Source: Ruminococcaceae bacterium UBA7101 (GTDB lineage Bacteria > Bacillota > Clostridia > Oscillospirales > Acutalibacteraceae). From it: DNA of 11,676 nucleotides. Below the pieces are notes generated by a model, which saw only the letters and a list, made by a program, of their open reading frames with translations, was not told the DNA's origin and did not search any database. The stretch is from positions 1 to 11,676 of the forward strand of contig DKYL01000028.1 in assembly GCA_002493325.1 (NCBI GenBank), given 5' to 3'. The translations under genes and the position numbers were made by a program. This document shows positions 6,915-11,676 of the stretch, piece by piece. Within the stretch, counting starts at the first letter, position 1. Each line of letters opens with the position of its first letter.

Positions 6915-6929
6915 TATACTTACCTCTGT

Positions 6930-6999
6930 TATATTTTATACTTGACAGAAGAAAAAATATATATTATGATTTATATTATATTTTGTACTATATTTTATA
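6930..6999. promoter_or_regulatory. Candidate operator repeats TATATTTT(A/G)TA
   Basis: The 11-mer TATATTTT(A/G)TA occurs at 6930-6940, 6977-6987 and 6989-6999; the last two are 12 bp apart, close to one helical turn. A second direct repeat, TTTATATTATA, occurs at 6970-6980 and 6994-7004. The copies cover the -10 and start region of the ribbon-helix-helix promoter and the start of the opposing promoter. Binding by the adjacent regulator is inference, and AT-rich DNA produces such repeats by chance more easily than GC-balanced DNA. Confidence 0.4.
6942..6970 (+). promoter_or_regulatory. Rightward promoter facing the ribbon-helix-helix promoter
   Basis: A perfect TTGACA (6942-6947), 17 bases and TATGAT (6965-6970) form a near-consensus promoter on the plus strand, with transcription expected from about 6977. 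No convincing protein gene follows on that strand before the hairpin at 7159-7188, so it would make a short non-coding transcript. Confidence 0.6.
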
Positions 7000-7027
7000 T
7001 TATACCCGTAAGAGCTGCCATTAACAA
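6999..7027 (-). promoter_or_regulatory. Promoter of the ribbon-helix-helix gene
   Basis: The minus strand shows TTGTTA (7022-7027), 17 bases, then a perfect TATAAT (6999-7004). Transcription would begin near 6992 and leave a leader of about 78 bases. The -35 overlaps the left arm of the inverted repeat at 7015-7027, and the start overlaps the repeat element at 6989-6999. Confidence 0.6.
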
Positions 7028-7158
7028 GTTTAACCTATTACACACACCATAAAAGTGGAAAAGAGTCTGACAAAATACTTGTCATTATTCGCCGGTCTCT
7101 CTGACCACACACGATGTTATTGAATAATACGAATTTGTTATGGCAGACCATATATATA

Positions 7159-7188
7159 AAAAGCACATCTCGTTTGAGATGTGCTTTT
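7159..7188. terminator. Rho-independent terminator, probably bidirectional
   Basis: A 13-bp perfect stem, AAAAGCACATCTC (7159-7171) with its complement at 7176-7188, encloses a 4-base loop. On the minus strand it follows the GtrA-family stop by about 24 bases and has a T-rich tail. On the plus strand it ends in TTTTG, a weaker tail that could still end the candidate small RNA. Confidence 0.88.
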
Positions 7189-7211
7189 GTGATTTCATTT
7201 CTTTAAACGGA

Positions 7212-7757
7212 TTAAGCTGCTGCTTCCTTTTCTTCCTTCTTCTTTTTGAAGAGAATCTTATCAACAGGGAAATAGAGGAAGAACTGAATTGCAGAGCAAA
7301 CCGCTGTTGCAATATTCAGTGCAAGTGCCTCTGCCCAGCCCCACTTGTTGATGAACATACCATAAAGTGTCGGTGAAAGCCAAGCTGAAAAACAGATAAG
7401 AGCAATTGTAAAGATGATGTAAATCGGAAGAACAATTGCTGTATTTGCGCCTGAATTGAAGGTCTTTTCCTTATTTACGAAGAAAGCAACAATCTGAGCT
7501 GCAATATTTGCTACATTGAATGCGATGAAATAACCAAGACCACCGTCCTCAACAGGATAATCAAATACAAACCACTTGAATGCAGTGCCGTACATCTCCT
7601 TAACCTGTGGGATTAACGGAATAAGATTAACAAGTGCAAACTGAACAATACAGGCAAGAAGAGATACAACAATGAATTTTACAAACTGCCATGCGGTAAC
7701 AAGCCAGGAGCCTTTCTCCTCTGCCATATTATCAATATCTTTTAAATTTTTTGCCAT
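7212..7757 (-). CDS. GtrA-family integral membrane protein
   Basis: The 181-aa protein has four predicted membrane helices at about residues 25-47, 74-94, 107-130 and 143-164, and a charged, lysine/glutamate-rich cytoplasmic tail. The motif AFFVNKEKTF between helices 2 and 3 matches the conserved F-x-x-N-(R/K)-x-x-TF of GtrA proteins (PF04138). Characterised members are thought to help move lipid-linked sugars across the membrane for glycosylation of surface polysaccharides or teichoic acids; the cargo here is unknown. An in-frame TTG lies upstream (7770-7772), but the ATG at 7755-7757 is seven bases after AGAGG (7765-7769) and is preferred. It follows the metallophosphoesterase by about 70 bases, has its own promoter, and ends at the hairpin at 7159-7188. 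Confidence 0.87.
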   Translation of the reverse strand: MAKNLKDIDNMAEEKGSWLVTAWQFVKFIVVSLLACIVQFALVNLIPLIPQVKEMYGTAFKWFVFDYPVEDGGLGYFIAFNVANIAAQIVAFFVNKEKTFNSGANTAIVLPIYIIFTIALICFSAWLSPTLYGMFINKWGWAEALALNIATAVCSAIQFFLYFPVDKILFKKKKEEKEAAA

Positions 7758-7790
7758 AATTTTACCTCTCAATTTTAAATTATCAAAAGT

Positions 7791-7819
7791 ATTATATCAT
7801 TATTCTTTATCTAATGCAA
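7791..7819 (-). promoter_or_regulatory. Extended -10 promoter of the GtrA-family gene
   Basis: On the minus strand a perfect TATAAT (7791-7796) is preceded by TGA, giving the extended -10 TGnTATAAT. TTGCAT (7814-7819) lies 17 bases upstream as a weak -35. No terminator separates this gene from the metallophosphoesterase, so readthrough from upstream is also likely. Confidence 0.65.
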
Positions 7820-7826
7820 TAGCAAT

Positions 7827-9473
7827 TTAAAAAAGTCCAATGATTGCAATAACTGCCCAGACAATCAATGCAACAATGCCCACAACAACTGCAAGTATTA
7901 AGATTACAAGCAGGATAAGGAGAAGGAGAACAAGCGGACCTTTTTTGCTCTTTTTAACAGTATCGTTAAACTCTGCTTTTTTCTCTGCCTTTGGTGCAGG
8001 ATTTTTGTCATCATAGAGCGGATAAAGTGGCAGCACTGCATCGCTGTCCCTGAACTCACTGTTCTTCCAGAGCAGAGGCTCAACCAGACTGCGAACACTT
8101 GTTGCACCCTTTAAGAATTTTCCAATACTGAGATGGATTGTATCAAGGAAACTGTCAATAACATTCAGCAAACCGCAGGTGAGCTTATACTCTCTTGTAT
8201 CAGGACCATATGGTGAATCACCGCAATACAGATTTTGAACAAGCTCAAGGATGAAATCAACAACTCTGTTGTCCTTAATATCCTCAATATCGGATTTTTT
8301 CAAACCGCATTCCTTTTTGCAAAGCCTCCATATTTTTTTGAAGGTGAGCTTATTGAGGAATTTACCGATTGGCTTAATCAGCCAGCCGAGCTTTTTAACC
8401 TTTTCACCGGGGATTGAAAAGGCAGGTGTCATATCTGCAAGCACATCAATATCATTGCCCATTGCCCAGATTACCTTTGCAATCATACCGAAGAAAAAGC
8501 CTTTCATATATTCAGGGAAGGATTTGCCCTGTGTATCAAGACCCTCAACATTATCAACAAAAACAGTATCAACATCAACTTTTGCATTCTTAGGGTCAAA
8601 AATAACATTTCTCATTACAGGCGGACAGCCGATAACAGCACCGCAGGCAATGTCATAAAAACGATTGCCCTTTTCTGTTGTGATATAGCCGATATTATGC
8701 ACGTGGGTGTGACCTGTGAGCATAACCTGCAAGCCTGCATCCGCAAAGATTTCTCTCGTAGTTTCATGATTTCTCTGCATATCACCCTTACCGATAATGG
8801 AATAGAACGGTGACGGTGAAATCATCGGATGATGCGTCATAGCAATAACAAACTGGTCATTTGCCTTTGCATCCTCAAGCTGCTCCATAATCCATTTCAT
8901 ACAGTCATCACTGTAGCCTGAACCACGTTCGCCCTCGGGCTTATAGTTAGTATCGTCATTCAAAGCAAACAGACGATAGCCGGGTGCAAGCTGAACAACA
9001 TAGCTCAGTGAATCGGGATGCGTTGAAATTGCCTCATTCGGACCGAACTCATAATACATATCCCACAAATCGTGTCTTTCCTCAACAGCAGGCACCTCAA
9101 TCTGCTTGTCACCGACAAAGCCCTTTGAAACACCGCCGTCACGGAAATCGTGGGTAGCTGTAATTACATAAACACGCTTTCCCCTTTTTTTCAGGTCACG
9201 GAGCATTTCAATAAATTCCTCGTGTGAGGTCAGCTCGCCGTTTCTTGTAGTATCACCTGACAGAACAACAATATCAGTGGACATATCTTCACAAAGCATA
9301 TCAAAGGCTCTTTTTAATACAAGGTCACTGTCCTTAACCACCATCTGTGACTTGGACTCATCCTTTTCATAAGCCTTGCCCTCTGTGCCGTTTTTTCTTG
9401 AGTAATAATGCGTGTCGGTAATAAACTGAATTTTCAGCGGCTCATTATTACTTCCGTAAATTTTGTTTGCCAT
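7827..9473 (-). CDS. Calcineurin-like metallophosphoesterase with C-terminal membrane anchor
   Basis: This is a two-metal phosphoesterase of the calcineurin superfamily. The N-terminal domain (about 10-290) shows metal motifs in order: DTH (Asp 20, His 22), SGDTTRNGE (Asp 74), TATHD (about 105-109) where the family usually has GNH(D/E), THH (His 214/215) and GHTH (255-257). The middle region (about 300-500) is an unrecognised extension. The C-terminus has KKSKKG followed by about 38 strongly hydrophobic residues, a tail anchor or hairpin with lysines on the cytoplasmic side; there is no N-terminal signal, so the catalytic part is likely cytoplasmic. Its ATG (9471-9473) is seven bases after GAGGGG (9481-9486), which lies in the last codons of the glycoside hydrolase gene, so the two are translationally coupled with a 4-base gap. 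The substrate (phosphodiester, nucleotide or lipid-linked) is unknown. Confidence 0.9.
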   Translation of the reverse strand: MANKIYGSNNEPLKIQFITDTHYYSRKNGTEGKAYEKDESKSQMVVKDSDLVLKRAFDMLCEDMSTDIVVLSGDTTRNGELTSHEEFIEMLRDLKKRGKRVYVITATHDFRDGGVSKGFVGDKQIEVPAVEERHDLWDMYYEFGPNEAISTHPDSLSYVVQLAPGYRLFALNDDTNYKPEGERGSGYSDDCMKWIMEQLEDAKANDQFVIAMTHHPMISPSPFYSIIGKGDMQRNHETTREIFADAGLQVMLTGHTHVHNIGYITTEKGNRFYDIACGAVIGCPPVMRNVIFDPKNAKVDVDTVFVDNVEGLDTQGKSFPEYMKGFFFGMIAKVIWAMGNDIDVLADMTPAFSIPGEKVKKLGWLIKPIGKFLNKLTFKKIWRLCKKECGLKKSDIEDIKDNRVVDFILELVQNLYCGDSPYGPDTREYKLTCGLLNVIDSFLDTIHLSIGKFLKGATSVRSLVEPLLWKNSEFRDSDAVLPLYPLYDDKNPAPKAEKKAEFNDTVKKSKKGPLVLLLLILLVILILAVVVGIVALIVWAVIAIIGLF

Positions 9474-9477
9474 ATTT

Positions 9478-11676
9478 TTACCCCTCTTTTATTTCAAGCA
9501 CACCTGATTTAATGTCACCGCTTAAAGTGATTTCAAGCGAGCCCTTATTTCTTTCAGCAAAATCAATTTCCCTGCCGTCAAGATAAACCTTATATTCAGA
9601 ATTATCACTTAATGTAACGATAAGGCTGTATTTATCATTATCACCAAAATATTTAAAGGAAATTTCAGCACTGTTTTCAGTAGTTTTCTGATAATCCGTC
9701 CACAAATCAAAGCCTGTTGTAACCGTCTGCGGTTTATAATAAGCATTTGCCCAGATACAGATTGGCGCAGAAAGACCGCCGAAATTATGGAACCAGCCGC
9801 CGCGCTTTGTGGCGATGCCGAAGCATTCGTATGTGTTGTATGTGAAATCCGTTTCAGCCTTCCACATATCAAGAGCAGTATTTGCAATATCAAAAGCAAA
9901 ATCGGTTTCACCATTATCAAGCATGGTTTTCCAGATATACCACTGGTGGCTCATCCAGACATTGCCGTTCCAATAGCCGTCATCAAAATAATAGGAGGCT
10001 GACATATCAACAGCAGAAACACCTGCACGCGACCACATTTCATTTGGATTTTTAATGTGTTCAAGCAATCTTTCTTTTCTTTCGCCGCTGACAGCACCTG
10101 CAACAATCGGATAAACACCGTCCATACCTTTGTTGAAGTTCTCGCCGTCCTCGGTACGCATAATACCTGTAACATTGCCGTCTTCGTCATACTCGGTATA
10201 GCCGAAATATCCGCTTTCCTCATCCCAGGCAAGATCGTTGAGTGCCTTGGTTGAATACGCAATATCAGCATCATAAACCTTGATATCATCCTCTCTGCCG
10301 AGAGAAGCAGCAACCATTTTCATAATCTTTCCTGCTCTGATAATCTGTGCTGTTGAAAGGCAAGGACAGGTGTATTTCTGTGATTTTCTGTTCATCATCT
10401 CAACCTGTGCAGGATAGTCATCCATACCGCAGTGTGAATACCAGTAATCGTAAGTGGTAAGCAAACCATTATTGAATTTAGCAACAGTTGAAGCGTGATT
10501 TCTGCCGCGTAAGAATTCATAATAAAGCTTGATTTTGTCATAAAGGAATGCAAGCTCTGCCTTATTTTCTGTTCTCTTTAACAGCTCAAGATACTCAACA
10601 AACTGAGTAGGTACAAGCGAGCCGTGAAGCAGGAATGCAAAATCCTTGTTGCTGTCATCGCAAAGATACATATCGAGTGCATACTGACATAAGTCATTAG
10701 AAAACTCCAGTAAGCCCATACCTATAAAGCCGCTGTCCCAGGTATAGAAGCTGTCCCAACGCTTACCGGGTGTGTGGTGAATCACATTTTCACCGTGACG
10801 GTAAACAGGATAAACAACATTTGTTAAAAGGGTTGAACGAAGAATTTCAGTTGAAAGGGTATACTTTTCCCCTGCCCTGTTATATCCGTTATGACCGATA
10901 TTTGCTTTCGCTTGATTATAAATATCCTCATATTCCGCATCCGTCAGCGGCTCAGGCTTTTCATTTGACAAAACTGCATATTCAATATGGGAGCTGTTCG
11001 GCTCAATAAATATGGATTTAATCAATGTGTTCTGGAAAAAGCCTTCATCACTATGCTTTCTTTCAAAGGATTTGGAAAAGGTTTCCGGCAAATCATCATA
11101 TGTATGATCGCCGTTTGAAAGCCTGTTAATCAGTGCATCCTCAAGAGAGCCGGATTCAAGCACACGCTCTCTTGTATGCACATTATGTGTCAGAATATAG
11201 AAAGGCTCTGATACACCGTCATAGCCTAATTTCGTCAAGTGACCCTTGCCGCATTTCTCTGTTTCAATTTGCGGTATATACGGAAAGCTTACATACTCTG
11301 TTGTCAGCCTGCTTTTGTCAGCTTCATCAATAACAGCCAAGAAATCAAGCTCAATACCTGCTGTACCAAGGCTTTCAAGTGTAAAAGCACGCATATATGG
11401 CAGATAGGCAAAAGCAAGCTCACTGCTGTTTTTGAAAGCAACCCTTTCGCCGTTCATCATGAATTCGGCATTTCCATCAGTAACTGTCTTATATCTTACT
11501 GCAATAACAGGATTTTTTATGCTGCCGCGGTCAAACTTATATGATACCATATCACCCTTTTCACAGCCAAAGGGCTGAAGATTAAGGAAGTGGACATGAT
11601 AATTTTCACATCTGTCGCCAAGACCCTTGCCAAGGTAGAAATCCTTATCAACAAACATACCCTTGAACATACCGTC
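9478..11676 (-). CDS. GH63-like glycoside hydrolase, 5' end possibly beyond the window
   Basis: At least 730 aa with an (alpha/alpha)6-barrel glycosidase domain of the GH63/MGH1-like group, enzymes that act on alpha-glucosides, mannosylglycerate or related sugars by inversion. Counting from the ATG at 11668-11670, a beta-rich N-terminal region (about 1-240) precedes the barrel. It carries RWDSFYTWDSGF (about 305-315), HCGMDDYP (about 413-420), which resembles the GLDDYPR signature holding the GH63 acid aspartate, and YWNGNVWMSHQWY (about 566-578). TYECFG (about 613-618) may hold the base glutamate, and WFHNFGGLSAPICIW (about 626-640) follows. A small beta domain ends the protein (about 650-730). 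No signal peptide is seen, so it looks cytoplasmic unless the N-terminus is longer. The frame stays open through 11676 and the ATG at 11670 shows no ribosome site in the six bases available, so the true start may lie outside. Substrate not determined. Confidence 0.85.
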   Translation of the reverse strand, partial: DGMFKGMFVDKDFYLGKGLGDRCENYHVHFLNLQPFGCEKGDMVSYKFDRGSIKNPVIAVRYKTVTDGNAEFMMNGERVAFKNSSELAFAYLPYMRAFTLESLGTAGIELDFLAVIDEADKSRLTTEYVSFPYIPQIETEKCGKGHLTKLGYDGVSEPFYILTHNVHTRERVLESGSLEDALINRLSNGDHTYDDLPETFSKSFERKHSDEGFFQNTLIKSIFIEPNSSHIEYAVLSNEKPEPLTDAEYEDIYNQAKANIGHNGYNRAGEKYTLSTEILRSTLLTNVVYPVYRHGENVIHHTPGKRWDSFYTWDSGFIGMGLLEFSNDLCQYALDMYLCDDSNKDFAFLLHGSLVPTQFVEYLELLKRTENKAELAFLYDKIKLYYEFLRGRNHASTVAKFNNGLLTTYDYWYSHCGMDDYPAQVEMMNRKSQKYTCPCLSTAQIIRAGKIMKMVAASLGREDDIKVYDADIAYSTKALNDLAWDEESGYFGYTEYDEDGNVTGIMRTEDGENFNKGMDGVYPIVAGAVSGERKERLLEHIKNPNEMWSRAGVSAVDMSASYYFDDGYWNGNVWMSHQWYIWKTMLDNGETDFAFDIANTALDMWKAETDFTYNTYECFGIATKRGGWFHNFGGLSAPICIWANAYYKPQTVTTGFDLWTDYQKTTENSAEISFKYFGDNDKYSLIVTLSDNSEYKVYLDGREIDFAERNKGSLEITLSGDIKSGVLEIKEG

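Larger units (their letters stand above)
6977..7188 (+). ncRNA. Candidate structured small RNA (~210 nt), unknown class
   Basis: This is a prediction from signals only. A strong rightward promoter (6942-6970) is followed by about 210 bases without a plausible ORF, ending in a 13-bp hairpin with TTTT (7159-7188). Within it, CTGCCATTAACAA (7015-7027) pairs with TTGTTATGGCAG (7135-7146) with one bulge, and the stem continues inward (GTTT with GAAT, then TATTA with TAATA). The enclosed part contains a hairpin TGACAA/TTGTCA (7068-7084) and a hairpin GGTC/GACC (7094-7106). The overall shape is a closed multi-branched fold plus terminator. It does not show the signatures I know for RNase P, SRP RNA or tmRNA; a 6S-like regulator cannot be ruled out. 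The same inverted repeat could instead be the ends of a small non-autonomous element. Confidence 0.33.

Noticed and set aside
6977..7188. The candidate RNA as RNase P, SRP RNA or tmRNA
   Set aside because: The diagnostic sequences I know for these (for example the GAGGAAAGTCC core of RNase P or the SRP GNAR-loop region) are absent.
7114..7206. A ~30-codon plus-strand ORF starting at the ATG at 7114
   Set aside because: It has no Shine-Dalgarno sequence, crosses the terminator stem, and has no recognisable composition of a real peptide.
7085..7376. Two short ORFs on opposite strands overlapping the end of the GtrA-family gene (7085-7312 minus, 7140-7376 plus)
   Set aside because: Both run through the terminator hairpin and a conserved membrane-protein gene, have no ribosome site, and encode low-complexity or cysteine-rich peptides with no recognisable pattern.
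7800..7830. A terminator between the metallophosphoesterase and GtrA genes
   Set aside because: The T-run after the phosphoesterase stop has no GC-containing stem before it; only tiny inverted repeats are present.

Overview
The window looks like chromosomal DNA from a low-GC Gram-positive anaerobe, most likely a gut Clostridia of the Ruminococcus/Oscillospiraceae type. The clues are AT-rich spacers, strong Shine-Dalgarno (SD) sites about 7 bases before most starts, use of TTG and GTG starts, Rho-independent terminators, Firmicutes-like LepA and 23S rRNA uracil methyltransferase proteins, and a GTAGGGGC-ended short repeat. This placement is inference from sequence style; no taxonomic marker was searched.

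Layout. Positions 1-107 hold AT-rich spacer with a possible leftward promoter. A leftward membrane-anchored alpha/beta hydrolase (108-1226) and a rightward Sfp-type 4'-phosphopantetheinyl transferase (1325-1918) diverge from a shared 98-bp promoter region. A long perfect hairpin (1917-1954) ends the transferase and also the leftward operon that meets it. That operon reads 23S rRNA uracil-C5 methyltransferase (5196-6554), PqqD-like small protein (4917-5183), nucleotidyltransferase-like protein (3793-4914), then elongation factor 4/LepA (1957-3774). Gaps are 2-18 bases and a promoter is visible in front of the first gene.

Upstream lie a terminator, a 48-bp three-armed palindromic repeat (6661-6708) and a small ribbon-helix-helix DNA-binding protein (6711-6914). 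The next ~300 bases carry no convincing protein gene but are rich in signals. The ribbon-helix-helix promoter and an opposing rightward promoter face each other across repeated TATATTTT(A/G)TA elements. The rightward promoter would transcribe about 210 nt that folds into a closed multi-branched structure and ends at a hairpin shared with the next gene. This is the best candidate for something undescribed: a possible structured small RNA beside a DNA-binding protein.

The right third is a leftward cell-envelope or carbohydrate group: a large GH63-like glycoside hydrolase whose 5' end runs off the window (9478-11676), a calcineurin-type metallophosphoesterase with a C-terminal membrane anchor (7827-9473), and a four-helix GtrA-family membrane protein (7212-7757). 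The first two genes are translationally coupled (the SD of the second lies in the last codons of the first). GtrA has its own extended -10 promoter. Substrates of this group cannot be read from the sequence.
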